In this document: piece after piece, positions 35,434 to 44,200 of the stretch
How the letters are laid out: each line of letters starts with the position of its first letter
How positions within the stretch are numbered: the first letter of the stretch is position 1
From: Lentisalinibacter orientalis
GTDB lineage: Bacteria > Pseudomonadota > Gammaproteobacteria > Steroidobacterales > Woeseiaceae
Length of the DNA stretch: 64,000 bases
NCBI RefSeq assembly: GCF_040706535.1
Contig: NZ_JAPDRJ010000001.1
Location: 372,001-436,000, forward strand
Reading direction: 5' to 3'
Notes under the pieces: model-generated
Databases searched by the model: none
Told to the model about the DNA's origin: nothing
What the model saw: the letters and a program-made list of their open reading frames with translations, nothing else
Translations under genes and position numbers: made by a program

Positions 35434-36432
35434 TCACCAGGCGTAGGCCACCGGTGCCTCGCCTCCGGGTCCGGGGAAGATCTCGTCCAGCCTGGCCAGC
35501 GTCTCCTGGTCCAGCTCGATGGAGGCTGCGCGCACGGCGCTCTCCAGCTGCTCCATGGTCCTCGGCCCGATGATGGGCGCGGTCACCACCGGGTTGTGCA
35601 GCAGCCACGCGATGGCCATCTCGCCGGGCGGATGGCCGATGTCGCGGCAGAGCCCCTCATACTGCTCCAGCTGACCGCGCTTCTTCTCGATGTACTTCGC
35701 GAAGTTCTCGTCGGTGCGCCGGCCGGCGTCGTGCTTTTCCAGCGCGCCGCCGAGCAGACCGCCGCCGAGGGGGCTCCACGGTATCAGCCCGAGGCCGTAG
35801 TGACGGCAGGCGGGAATGACTTCCAGCTCCACCATGCGGTTGTCGAGATGATAGGTGCTCTGCTCGCTCACCAGACCCATGAAGCCGCGCCGCGAGGCCT
35901 CCTGGCAGGCGGTGGCGATGTCCCAGCCCGCGAAGTTGCTGGAGCCGACGTAGACCACCTTGCCCTGCCCCACCAGCGCGTCGAAGCTCTGCCAGATCTC
36001 GTCCCAGGGACAGGCGCGGTCGATGTGGTGCATCTGATAGAGGTCGATGTGCTCGGTCTGCAGGCGCCTGAGGCTGCCCTCGCAGTGCTTGCGGATCTTG
36101 TAGGCGCTGAGGCTCGAGCCGTCGCTGTTCACCTCGGGCAGGTTCGCCTTGCGATCCACCGGGTTGTAGACCTTGGTGGCCAGCACGATCGCATCCCGGC
36201 GCCCGCCTCCCTGGGCCAGCCAGCGGCCGATGATCTCCTCGGTGTGCCCGTTCTCCACCGCCCAGCCGTAGACGTCCGCCGTATCGAAGAAGTTGATGCC
36301 GAGCTCCAGCGCCCGGTCCATGATACGGAAGCTGTCCTCCTCCGAGGTGTGCCAGCCGAAATTCATCGTGCCCAGACAGAGGTTGCTGACCAGGACGCCG
36401 TGTTTTCCGAGTCGCCTGTGTGTGATCGACAT
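35434..36432 (-). CDS. Aldo/keto reductase
   Basis: NAD(P)H-dependent reductase of 332 residues with the aldo-keto reductase barrel. The tetrad residues are visible in FFDTADVYGW (Asp, Tyr), VLATKVYN (Lys) and QMHHIDRA (His). The C-terminal NIDLYQ-to-IIGPRTMEQLES region fits cofactor binding. It resembles the AKR group near YajO/Tas. The substrate is unknown. It is divergent from the acyltransferase-like gene with a 113-base gap. Confidence 0.92.
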   Translation of the reverse strand: MSITHRRLGKHGVLVSNLCLGTMNFGWHTSEEDSFRIMDRALELGINFFDTADVYGWAVENGHTEEIIGRWLAQGGGRRDAIVLATKVYNPVDRKANLPEVNSDGSSLSAYKIRKHCEGSLRRLQTEHIDLYQMHHIDRACPWDEIWQSFDALVGQGKVVYVGSSNFAGWDIATACQEASRRGFMGLVSEQSTYHLDNRMVELEVIPACRHYGLGLIPWSPLGGGLLGGALEKHDAGRRTDENFAKYIEKKRGQLEQYEGLCRDIGHPPGEMAIAWLLHNPVVTAPIIGPRTMEQLESAVRAASIELDQETLARLDEIFPGPGGEAPVAYAW

Positions 36433-36545
36433 GCTCAGACCTTCTGTTGCGGAAACGATTGCGGGGTGCAGCGGTTATGATCTCGCGTCATTATGGTATG
36501 CCATCGATGAGCCGGGCGTACCCGGCCCGGGGGCACCGGGGAATA

Positions 36546-37865
36546 ATGATAACAACCGAACTGAATCTCCTCGATGCCGCGTTCCTCAATATCGAGCGCC
36601 CGCAGGACCCCTGGAGCATCCACCTCGAGCTGCAGCTGGAGAAGCGCATCGACGAGGAGCGCCTGCGGGCGGCGATCGCGCATGCACAGCGGCTCCATCC
36701 GCTCGCGCGTGCCCGCCTGCGGCCCTATCACGCCGGGTCGCTGAGCTACAGCTGGGAAATCGGCGATCAGTCGGATGTGGAGCCGCTGCGCGTCCGGCAG
36801 GCCGAGACCGAACGGGACCTCGCCGAGCTGCGGGCGGAACTGTTGAGCGCCAGCGTGCCGCTCAATGTCTCGCCCGGCTTCCGTCTGCTGCTGGCCCGCG
36901 CGCCGGACGGCGACCGTCTGATGATCAACCTGCATCACGCCGTGGCGGACGGCCTCTCCGCGTTCCGGATTATGACGTCCATCGTGCGCCACTACGCCGG
37001 GGAGACGGATCCGGTACCCGACGTGGATCCGTTCGCCGTACGCGACCTCAGATCGCTGGCGGCGACGCAGAGCCTGCGCGAGCGCCTGGAACGGCTCGGG
37101 CTGTTCGCCGAATACCTGATGCGCTCGACGACCGCGCCCGTACGGGTCAACGGCCGCGGCGCGCCGCCGGGCGATCCGGACGATGCGCCCGGCTACGGCG
37201 TACACCTCCTGCCGTTCACCGCAGAAGAGACGGCACGATTCCTGGCGGCCCGCCGGAAGCCGGCGACGGTCAACGACATGCTGCTGGTGGGGCTCGCCCT
37301 TACGATACGGGCATGGAACCGGGAGACCGGCGGCAGGACCGGCAAGATCTCGGTGATGATGCCGGTGAACCTGCGGCCGCGGGAATGGTGGTTCGAGGTG
37401 GTCTCCAACTTCTCCTCGTACGTGAACGTCATCCTCGACGAGACCGACCAGAGGGCCTTCGATTCCGCCGTGGACGCCGTCTGCCGGCAGACGTTGCGGC
37501 TCAAGGAGGCGGGAGCGGCCGGTACCCTGATAGACGTCCTGTCCATCCCGCGATTCCTGCCGGCCGTGTTGAAGGCCCGCCTGCGGGAGATCGCGCCGAC
37601 CGTCGGCAGGGGGCACGTGCAGACGAGCTGGCTGTCGAACCTGGGTCGCCTGGCGGCCGCACCGGTCATGGGGGACGCGGGCCCGGTGAGCGCCATCTAC
37701 TTCTCGCCGCCGGCGCACATGCCGATGGGCGTGTCGGTGGGCGCCGTTTCGCTGGAAGACCGCATGACCCTGACGCTGCGTTACCGCCGTGCGGTGTTCG
37801 ATGCCGCGGCAGCGAAGGATTTCGCCGAGCGATATCGCGCAATCCTGCTCGATGGCCGGCGGTAG
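36546..37865 (+). CDS. Condensation-fold acyltransferase (WES/DGAT or Pap-like)
   Basis: Protein of 439 residues with the catalytic HHxxxDG motif as HHAVADG (H130, H131, D135, G136), typical of the condensation/CoA-dependent acyltransferase fold. The opening LNLLDAAFLNIERPQDPWSIHLELQLE resembles wax-ester synthase/DGAT N-termini. Later MPVNLRPREWWFEVVSNFSSYVNV and TSWLSNLGRL match the second half of the fold. It may make lipid esters or acylate a small molecule. The ATG at 36546 follows a GGGGAATA stretch. The Gfo/Idh gene begins 77 bases after its stop. Confidence 0.8.
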   Translation: MITTELNLLDAAFLNIERPQDPWSIHLELQLEKRIDEERLRAAIAHAQRLHPLARARLRPYHAGSLSYSWEIGDQSDVEPLRVRQAETERDLAELRAELLSASVPLNVSPGFRLLLARAPDGDRLMINLHHAVADGLSAFRIMTSIVRHYAGETDPVPDVDPFAVRDLRSLAATQSLRERLERLGLFAEYLMRSTTAPVRVNGRGAPPGDPDDAPGYGVHLLPFTAEETARFLAARRKPATVNDMLLVGLALTIRAWNRETGGRTGKISVMMPVNLRPREWWFEVVSNFSSYVNVILDETDQRAFDSAVDAVCRQTLRLKEAGAAGTLIDVLSIPRFLPAVLKARLREIAPTVGRGHVQTSWLSNLGRLAAAPVMGDAGPVSAIYFSPPAHMPMGVSVGAVSLEDRMTLTLRYRRAVFDAAAAKDFAERYRAILLDGRR

Positions 37866-37910
37866 AACGTGGTCGGACACAGGGCTGCTGGCAGAGGATA
37901 ACGAATGCGA

Positions 37911-37926
37911 TTGCGATCGATCGCAA
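37911..37926. promoter_or_regulatory. Perfect 16-bp palindrome before the Gfo/Idh gene
   Basis: TTGCGATCGATCGCAA is a perfect palindrome that abuts the GGGGGAG ribosome site of the Gfo/Idh gene (start at 37943). It lies in the 77-base gap after the acyltransferase gene. It could be an operator for the oxidoreductase-ligase pair or, as an RNA hairpin, affect ribosome access. No partner copy was seen in the window. Confidence 0.6.
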
Positions 37927-37942
37927 AGGGGGAGTAACACCG

Positions 37943-39010
37943 ATGAAGACCGGAAAGCTGCCCTCGGATCCGCCGCCACTGCGCTGGGGTTTCGTCGGCA
38001 CCGGCAATATCGCCGGCTGGATGGCCGACGTAGTTCGAGGATCGCCCTCGGCAGAACTCGCCGCCGTCGCCAGCCGCAGCACGGAGAACGCCTCGGCATT
38101 CGCCGCGACTCACGGTGCCGGCAAGGCCTTCGATTCCTGGGAACGGATGCTCGCCTGGGACGGCATCGACGCCGTCTACGTTGCCACACCCACGGCGCTG
38201 CGCGAAGAGATCTGCGTGGCCGCCGCCGCAGCGGGCAAGCACGTACTCGGCGAGAAGCCGTTCGCGAGCCTCCTCTCGCTGCAGCGGATCACGGCCGCAT
38301 GCCGCAAGAACGGCGTGGCATTCATGGACGCGACTCACTTCGTCCATCATCCGCGGACGGCGCAGCTACTGGCGCACGCGGAGGAGATGACGGGCCGGCC
38401 GGAAACGCTGGACTCGTCTTTCCTGATCAGCCTCACCGACCGCGGCGACATCCGCTACGACCCGGCCCTGGAGCCCCTGGGGGCGCTCGGCGACCTCGGC
38501 TGGTACAACATGCGTGCCGCGCTGGAATATCTGGCCGCCGACAGCGCCGTGCGCTCGGTCAGCGCCCGGCTCCGGCACGACGAGCCGACCGGCGTCATCG
38601 TCGCCGGCGAAGGCTCGATCGAGTTCGACAACGACACGCTCTCGACGTGGCGCTGCGGTTTCGACGCCGATACGGTCTCGATCAACCTGACACTGTCCGG
38701 CAGCCATGGATGGATTCACATGGAGAACTTCGTCGGCGAGGAGGAAGGCGGCACGGCGAGCTATCGCTATTGGGCCAATGGCAATCGCGCCCGCGAAGAC
38801 GCCGGGACCGCGGTCCGCGTGGACTCGGCGCAATCCGGCCCTGCGCTCATGTTCCGGAACTTCGCCACCGACGCCCGCGACCCGACGCTGCGGGAGCAGC
38901 GCATGCACGCCGCCGAACGCACGCAGGCATTACTCGACGCGGTTCGTGTAGGCTTCTGTCCTCACACAGGCTCACAACAGGAACCCCGAAATGAGCAACC
39001 GAGAGGCTGA
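37943..39010 (+). CDS. Gfo/Idh/MocA-family oxidoreductase
   Basis: NAD(P)-dependent oxidoreductase of 355 residues. The Rossmann domain (about 13-130) opens with WGFVGTGNIAGWMADV, and the family's EKP motif is GEKPFA. The C-terminal alpha/beta domain (about 135-345) carries DLGWYNMRA. Substrates in this family are usually sugars, inositols or cyclic diols. GGGGGAG eight bases upstream supports the start. It overlaps the PuuA-like ligase gene by 20 bases, so the two are probably coupled. Confidence 0.92.
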   Translation: MKTGKLPSDPPPLRWGFVGTGNIAGWMADVVRGSPSAELAAVASRSTENASAFAATHGAGKAFDSWERMLAWDGIDAVYVATPTALREEICVAAAAAGKHVLGEKPFASLLSLQRITAACRKNGVAFMDATHFVHHPRTAQLLAHAEEMTGRPETLDSSFLISLTDRGDIRYDPALEPLGALGDLGWYNMRAALEYLAADSAVRSVSARLRHDEPTGVIVAGEGSIEFDNDTLSTWRCGFDADTVSINLTLSGSHGWIHMENFVGEEEGGTASYRYWANGNRAREDAGTAVRVDSAQSGPALMFRNFATDARDPTLREQRMHAAERTQALLDAVRVGFCPHTGSQQEPRNEQPRG

Positions 39011-40361
39011 CTGGCGCGACGCGCTCCCGGAGGCGTTCAAGGCCTACCGCAGCGGCCGCGACATCGACGAGGTGGAGTGCATCGTGCCGGACCTCGCCGG
39101 CATGTCGCGCGGCAAGGCCATGCCCGCCAAGAAGTTCAGCCCCGACTACGTCACCTATCTGCCCGTCTCGATCTTCTATCAGACGATCTCGGGGCTGGAC
39201 GTCGAGATGGACATCGACAACCAGTGGGCGGAGGGGGACCTGATGCTGCGGCCGGACATGTCGACGGCGCGGGCCGTACCGTGGGCGAAGGAACCGACGC
39301 TGCAGATCATCCACGATCTGTACACCCGCGACGGCGTGCCGGTCGCCATCGCGCCGCGGCAGGTGCTGAAGAACGTGGTGCAGCGCTATACCGAGCGCGG
39401 CTGGGCGCCGGTGGTGGCGCCGGAGCTCGAGTTCTACCTGATCAAGCCCAACACGGACCCGAACGAGCCCATCGAGGCGCCGCTCGGGCGCACCGGGCGC
39501 CGCCGCACCAGCCGCCAGTCCTATTCCATGTCGGCGGTGGACGACTACGGCCCGGTCATCGACACCATCTACCGCTTCGCGGAGGACGCGGGGCTCGCGA
39601 TCGACACCGTGATCCAGGAGGACGGCGCCGGCCAGGTTGAGATCAACCTCACCCATGGCGAGCCGCTGCTGCTCGCCGACCAGGTGTTTTTCTTCAAGCG
39701 CATAATCCGCGAGGCCGCGCTCAATCACGACATGTTCGCCACCTTCATGGCCAAACCCATGCGCGACGAGCCGGGCTCGGCGATGCACGTGCACCAGAGC
39801 GTCCTGGACGCGGACGGCAACAACCTGTTCAGCCGCGCCGATGGCAGCGAGAGCAAGGTGTTCCGGCACTTCATCGGCGGCAGCCAGCACTACCTGCCGC
39901 AGGCGATGCCGGTGCTTGCCCCGTACGTGAACAGCTACCGCCGCTTCCACGACGAGGAATCCAGTGCGCCGACCAATTTCGCCTGGGGCTACGACAACCG
40001 GGCGACAGGCCTGCGCGTGCCGAACTCGAGTCCGGAGAATCGCCGAATGGAGAATCGCGTGGTGGGCGTCGACGCCAACCCGTACCTGGCTATCGCCGTC
40101 GGGCTCGCCTGCGGCTATCTGGGCATGCTGCACGCCACCGAACCCGGCCCGCCCGAGCCGGGCGAGCCCGACGAGGACGCCTGGCCGATCCCCACCACCC
40201 TCGATGAGGCGCTGACCCGTTTCGAGGCCGCCACCGAGATGCATGAGGTGCTGGGGGGGCAGTTCTGCATGGTGTTCGACGCCGTCAAGCGCGCCGAGAT
40301 GCGGCAGTTCCACCGCGAGATCAGCCCGTGGGAGCGCGAGCACCTGCTGCTGAACGTGTGA
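38991..40361 (+). CDS. Glutamine synthetase-like ligase (gamma-glutamylpolyamine synthetase, PuuA group)
   Basis: ATP-dependent ligase of 456 residues with the glutamine synthetase fold: VAPELEFYL, GAGQVEINL, AMHVHQSVLD and RVPNSSPENRRMENRVVGVDANPYLA. It fits PuuA-like enzymes that join glutamate to putrescine or another amine rather than biosynthetic GlnA. AGGA precedes the ATG, which lies 20 bases inside the upstream Gfo/Idh gene. The 3' end overlaps the convergent CadC-type regulator gene by 41 bases. No gamma-glutamyl hydrolase (PuuD) is nearby. Confidence 0.9.
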   Translation: MSNREADWRDALPEAFKAYRSGRDIDEVECIVPDLAGMSRGKAMPAKKFSPDYVTYLPVSIFYQTISGLDVEMDIDNQWAEGDLMLRPDMSTARAVPWAKEPTLQIIHDLYTRDGVPVAIAPRQVLKNVVQRYTERGWAPVVAPELEFYLIKPNTDPNEPIEAPLGRTGRRRTSRQSYSMSAVDDYGPVIDTIYRFAEDAGLAIDTVIQEDGAGQVEINLTHGEPLLLADQVFFFKRIIREAALNHDMFATFMAKPMRDEPGSAMHVHQSVLDADGNNLFSRADGSESKVFRHFIGGSQHYLPQAMPVLAPYVNSYRRFHDEESSAPTNFAWGYDNRATGLRVPNSSPENRRMENRVVGVDANPYLAIAVGLACGYLGMLHATEPGPPEPGEPDEDAWPIPTTLDEALTRFEAATEMHEVLGGQFCMVFDAVKRAEMRQFHREISPWEREHLLLNV

Positions 40362-42516
40362 GCGCAGCGACGAAGTCGACGAAGCGCGGATCGTCTCTGA
40401 TCGAATCGTAGTAAGGCAGGAACGGCTCGATAAACGGAATAGCCTGGCTCGGCTCCGCGAGCCCGGATCGGAGACAGTCGACCGCGGCGTTGACCGCCGT
40501 GGCGAGGCCGAGGGCCCGACAGGCATGGTGTCTGAGGACGAGCCGCTCCGCCAGGTCGGCGGTGGCCTCGCGGAACCAGGTGCGGATCAGGCGTTCCGTC
40601 TCCGCCCGGTCTCCCTCGGCAGCCGTGACATAGGCCATGGCCAGATCGGCGTTGACTGCGAAGTCCGGGACCGCCCGCTCCGCTGCCACCTGCCGTCGCG
40701 CCTCGGCCAGGACCGGGCCTTTCGCTTCCGGGCCGTTCAGGAGCCGCTCGGTGATGACGCGAGCCAGTCCGATATCGGGAATGTCGAACGCCGACCAGAC
40801 CTCGGCCGGAGATTCGGCCTGCTGGACGGCATTGAGCAGGGCGGTCGCACCATCGTAATCCCGGGCGGCGATATGCGCCTCCCACAGCTCGAAAGCGGTG
40901 GCCTCCTCGCCGTACTCCCGCTGCAGCGCCACGAGATCGTCGAGCAGCCGGCCGGGCTCCCCGTGCTCGCGTACGCGCAGTGTGCTGCGCAAGGCGGACA
41001 GCCTGAAGCTCTCGAACGGCGCGCTGTCGAGTTCCTCCGCCGCCTCGTCGTATCGATGAGCAGCCATCAGATTGATCGCCAGCCTGCGGGTCCAGTAAGG
41101 ATTCCTCGGGTCCAGGGTTCGCGCCTCGCGGATGGAATCGATCACGCCGTCGATATCCCCCTGGCGGCGCTGGATCCAGGACTGAAGCTCCAGCACCTGG
41201 GGGTCGCTCGGCCGCAGATACTGCGCGTGCGTGACCAGTTCGAAGGCGCGATCGTGGTCTTTCAGGATGTAATAGGTGAAGTAGCTCTGCGCGATCAGGT
41301 ATTCGGACGATTCGGGCGCCAGCGCCCGGATGCGCTCCAGCTGGTTCTCCAGGCGCCGGATCGATTCCGGGTCCCGCTCCTGGATATTGATGTAGCTGAG
41401 CGAGCCGGCCAGCTCCGCCCGGGCCCGGACGAACTCCGGGTCCAGCGCCACGGCCCGCTCCAGTGCGGCGACGTAGGCCGGCGCGGCAATCGTCTCAGTG
41501 TCCCGCAGTTCCATGGCCTCGTGATAGGCGCGATACGCGGCCATGTTGTCGGTCGGAAGGACGTCGAGCTGCGTGGCGTCCCGGCGGGTCAGGGTGGATT
41601 GCAGGGCGGAGGCGATCGATCGCGCGATCTCCGCCTGGATGTCGAAGATATTGGCCGGGGTCAGTTCGCGGTCGTACTGCTGCGCCCACAGGTGGACGTC
41701 GGTGCGGGCATCGATCAGCTGCACGTTGATGCGTATCTGGTCGCCGACATGCTGCACACCGCCCTCCAGGATGGCGTCGGCGCCCAGATCGCGGCCGATC
41801 TCCCGGATATTGCGCTGACTGTCCCGGTATTCGGATACGGAGGTGCGGGAGATCACCCGTATCGACTGCAGCTGTGCCAGCTGGGTGAGCAGATCATCGT
41901 GAATCCCGCGGGCGAAGAAATCGCTTTCGCCGGCCAGTCCGGCTGAGATGAACGGGAGTACGGCCACCATGGGGGCGCCTGCGTTTGCCGCAGCGCCGGC
42001 GGGCGGCGGCCCGTCGCCGAGCAGGCGGAATACGCCGAACGCGACGGCCGCCGCCACGCCGGCCAGCGCGACCGGCATCCAGCCTCTGCGGCTGCGCGAC
42101 TTCTGCGCGGCCGGCGCGGGACCGGGCGCCGTATCGTCCGCTCTCTCGTCCGTCGCCACGCCTGGCGGTCGGTCCGACGACGGCGGGAAGTGGCTGATGA
42201 ACCCCCGGCGCACCACGGTCTCGATATATGCATTCCGTTCGTCCGGCGACAGCTGGTTGCGCAGAATCGAGATGCAGCGGTTGACGGCGTGGTCGGAGAC
42301 GATCCGGTTGTCCCAGACCGCGGTCATCAGCTCGTCCCGGCTGATCAGCGTGTTCTGGTGGATCAGGAAGTAATCCAGCAGCCGGGCCACCTGCGGCTCG
42401 AGCCGGGTGATGGTCGCGCCGTCGAAGAGGTCGCCCGTACCGGCGTCGAACCGCCAGCGGCCGAATTCATGGAGGATCGGTCCGTCGCCGCCGGAACCGT
42501 TCACCGGGCGGCCCAC
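40321..42516 (-). CDS. CadC-type membrane-bound regulator with winged helix and TPRs
   Basis: Protein of 731 residues. An OmpR/CadC-type winged helix (about 15-110; LLDYFLIHQNTLISRDELMTAVWDNRIVSDHAVNRCISILRNQL, split for reading) is followed by a basic linker, a transmembrane helix near 147-165 (WMPVALAGVAAAVAFGVF) and a FlgO/adenylate-cyclase-associated domain (AVLPFISAGLAGESDFFARGIHDDLLTQLA). TPR repeats fill the rest. The architecture is common in gammaproteobacteria as single-component signalling across the inner membrane. The GTG start has no evident ribosome site. Its end overlaps the ligase gene antisense by 41 bases. Confidence 0.88.
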   Translation of the reverse strand: MGRPVNGSGGDGPILHEFGRWRFDAGTGDLFDGATITRLEPQVARLLDYFLIHQNTLISRDELMTAVWDNRIVSDHAVNRCISILRNQLSPDERNAYIETVVRRGFISHFPPSSDRPPGVATDERADDTAPGPAPAAQKSRSRRGWMPVALAGVAAAVAFGVFRLLGDGPPPAGAAANAGAPMVAVLPFISAGLAGESDFFARGIHDDLLTQLAQLQSIRVISRTSVSEYRDSQRNIREIGRDLGADAILEGGVQHVGDQIRINVQLIDARTDVHLWAQQYDRELTPANIFDIQAEIARSIASALQSTLTRRDATQLDVLPTDNMAAYRAYHEAMELRDTETIAAPAYVAALERAVALDPEFVRARAELAGSLSYINIQERDPESIRRLENQLERIRALAPESSEYLIAQSYFTYYILKDHDRAFELVTHAQYLRPSDPQVLELQSWIQRRQGDIDGVIDSIREARTLDPRNPYWTRRLAINLMAAHRYDEAAEELDSAPFESFRLSALRSTLRVREHGEPGRLLDDLVALQREYGEEATAFELWEAHIAARDYDGATALLNAVQQAESPAEVWSAFDIPDIGLARVITERLLNGPEAKGPVLAEARRQVAAERAVPDFAVNADLAMAYVTAAEGDRAETERLIRTWFREATADLAERLVLRHHACRALGLATAVNAAVDCLRSGLAEPSQAIPFIEPFLPYYDSIRDDPRFVDFVAALTRSAAGARAPTG

Positions 42517-42902
42517 CGCGGAGCCGGGGCAGGCAGGCGGGCAGGCAGCTCGGAGCTCCCGCGTTCATCGACCATCAACAGAAACATCCGAAACCCGGCC
42601 CTATCGATACAGATCAGCAAACCATCGGCAGAAAATCAGCGTTCGATCAGGCGCCCGGGCCCACTCCTCGCCACACTCTGATGCCATGTCGCCGGAAAGG
42701 CGGGCTGGCCCAGAAACCCGATTGTAGAGCCTATTGCGGCTCGTGGGCGCAGCCAGTCGACAAATTTGTCGATGGACAGTCGGCAGGTCTCACCGGCAGC
42801 CCGGATGCATGACGTCATCTCCCCAGAGCGTCAGGCGCCGGGCCGCCGGGTCTTATCCATGCGTGGATAGCCCGATTGAGAGGCTCCTGGAGGAGAGAGA
42901 AT
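42517..42902. other. 386-bp divergent intergenic region
   Basis: Lies between the CadC-type regulator and the beta-propeller gene. The only clear structure is the palindrome at 42757-42772. Open frames here are short and lack ribosome sites, so I see no gene. Confidence 0.6.
42757..42772. promoter_or_regulatory. Perfect 16-bp palindrome TCGACAAATTTGTCGA
   Basis: A perfect palindrome 131 bases before the beta-propeller gene and 241 bases before the regulator start. Its form is that of a dimeric repressor site. The AT-rich core stands out from the GC-rich surroundings. Confidence 0.6.
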
Positions 42903-43913
42903 ATGAACAAGAAAATCCTGATTGCCACGCTGCTGATGACTGCATGGTCGTTGCCCACCCACACCGTACAGGCCGGTGAGAAGCCGGCCGCCCGGCCATT
43001 CGCCAAAACCGTCCCCGCGCTGAGCGGGGCGCCGCCGGAAGGATTCGCCATCGGCCGGGCATCCACGGCCTACAACGGCTCCATCGACGGGTCCATTTAC
43101 AAAGTGGACCTGCGCAGCGGCGAGGGTGAAGTCCTGGTCCCGGCCGAACCCGACTTCGACATATTCACCGATTGCTACAAGCTCGGCATGCGCGTCGACG
43201 CGCGCAGCAATTACCTTTTCGTCGCGGGCTGCCAGGTGGGCAACGCCTACGTCTTCGACGCTGAGACCGGTGAAGAGATCATGAACTATGAGCTCGCGCC
43301 GCCTTTCTCGACGGTCATCAACGATCTTGCGATCACCAGGGAAGCCGTCTACTTCACCGACTTCACGCAACCGTTCCTGTACCGGCTGCCGCTGTCGAGG
43401 AACGGCCGGCTGCCCCCCGAGTCTGCCGTCATGGCGCTGCCGCTGAGCGGCGATTTCGTGAGCGACGATCCAGGCTGCTGCGCCGGCAACGGCATCGTGG
43501 CCACGCCCGACGGGGAAACGCTGATCGTCGGCAACTCGAACAACGCCCAGATCTACAAAGTGGACCCGGCCACCGGCCACGCGGACAGGATCGAAGTGAA
43601 TCCGCCGCTGACCGGTTTCATCGACGGCATAGCGATGCGAGGCAAGACACTGTACATCATGACGCCGTACGACTTCCCCGGCCCTCCCTTCTCTTTCGAC
43701 AGCATCCAGGTAGTCGCGCTGGACAAGAACCTGCTCACGGGAACCCTCGTACAGGTGATCACCGATCCGGACCTGGACGGAGTGGCGAGTGGCGCATTCT
43801 TCGGCAACTCCCTGTACGTGAACAATGCCCGCTACACGACCTTCCCGGAGGCCGACACCGAATACTGGCTCACGCAGCTGGATATCAGGGAAAAGCGCGG
43901 CCGGGGCAAGTGA
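42903..43913 (+). CDS. Exported beta-propeller protein (SMP-30/NHL-like)
   Basis: Secreted protein of 336 residues. AGGAGAGAG just before the ATG gives a strong start, and a signal peptide ends near TVQAGEK. The body shows about six blades with repeats such as IYKVDLRSGEGEVLV, AYVFDAETGEEIMNYEL and IYKVDPATGHADRIEV, as in SMP-30/gluconolactonase-like or NHL propellers. Cysteines in DCYKLG, VAGCQVG and DPGCCAGNG may form disulfides. No catalytic metal site could be assigned. It may be a lactonase or a binding protein. The gene stands alone behind a palindrome. Confidence 0.85.
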   Translation: MNKKILIATLLMTAWSLPTHTVQAGEKPAARPFAKTVPALSGAPPEGFAIGRASTAYNGSIDGSIYKVDLRSGEGEVLVPAEPDFDIFTDCYKLGMRVDARSNYLFVAGCQVGNAYVFDAETGEEIMNYELAPPFSTVINDLAITREAVYFTDFTQPFLYRLPLSRNGRLPPESAVMALPLSGDFVSDDPGCCAGNGIVATPDGETLIVGNSNNAQIYKVDPATGHADRIEVNPPLTGFIDGIAMRGKTLYIMTPYDFPGPPFSFDSIQVVALDKNLLTGTLVQVITDPDLDGVASGAFFGNSLYVNNARYTTFPEADTEYWLTQLDIREKRGRGK

Positions 43914-44064
43914 CAAACCCGGACTAGCCCCGGGGCCGCCCTGTGATGAAACTCACGGAACCGAGACGCCTCTCGCGGTCTAATATCCGTGGAGGCCGGT
44001 AAGCCCGATTCTCCGCAAGGCGGCGCCGGCCCTGCAGGCACTCTGGTGGTGCGGGAGGTAAGCC

Positions 44065-44172
44065 ATGAACTATGTGGACGTCTATTTCGCCCTCAACGCG
44101 GCCTCACTCGCGATTCTCTGCGCGGCTATCGCCTTGACCTGCTATCTGGCTCATCGCCAGCATCATCACTGA
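44065..44172 (+). CDS. 35-residue single-helix membrane miniprotein with His tail
   Basis: A short reading frame starting MNYVDVYFALNAAS and ending AHRQHHH. It has one hydrophobic helix (about 8-29, including two Cys) and a C-terminal basic and histidine-rich tail. A textbook ribosome site (GGGAGGTAAGCC then ATG) supports translation. The 151 bases before it include a GGCCGG...CCGGCC inverted repeat (43994-44031). It lies between the propeller gene and a convergent deacylase-like gene. It resembles small membrane proteins that regulate or stabilise larger ones. The tail could bind metal, which is inference. Confidence 0.6.
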   Translation: MNYVDVYFALNAASLAILCAAIALTCYLAHRQHHH

Positions 44173-44200
44173 GGCCGCACGGGCCGCCCCGAGTCCGCCG

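Noticed and set aside
43914..44064. Riboswitch before the miniprotein
   Set aside because: There is an inverted repeat (GGCCGG / CCGGCC) but no consensus of a known riboswitch class.
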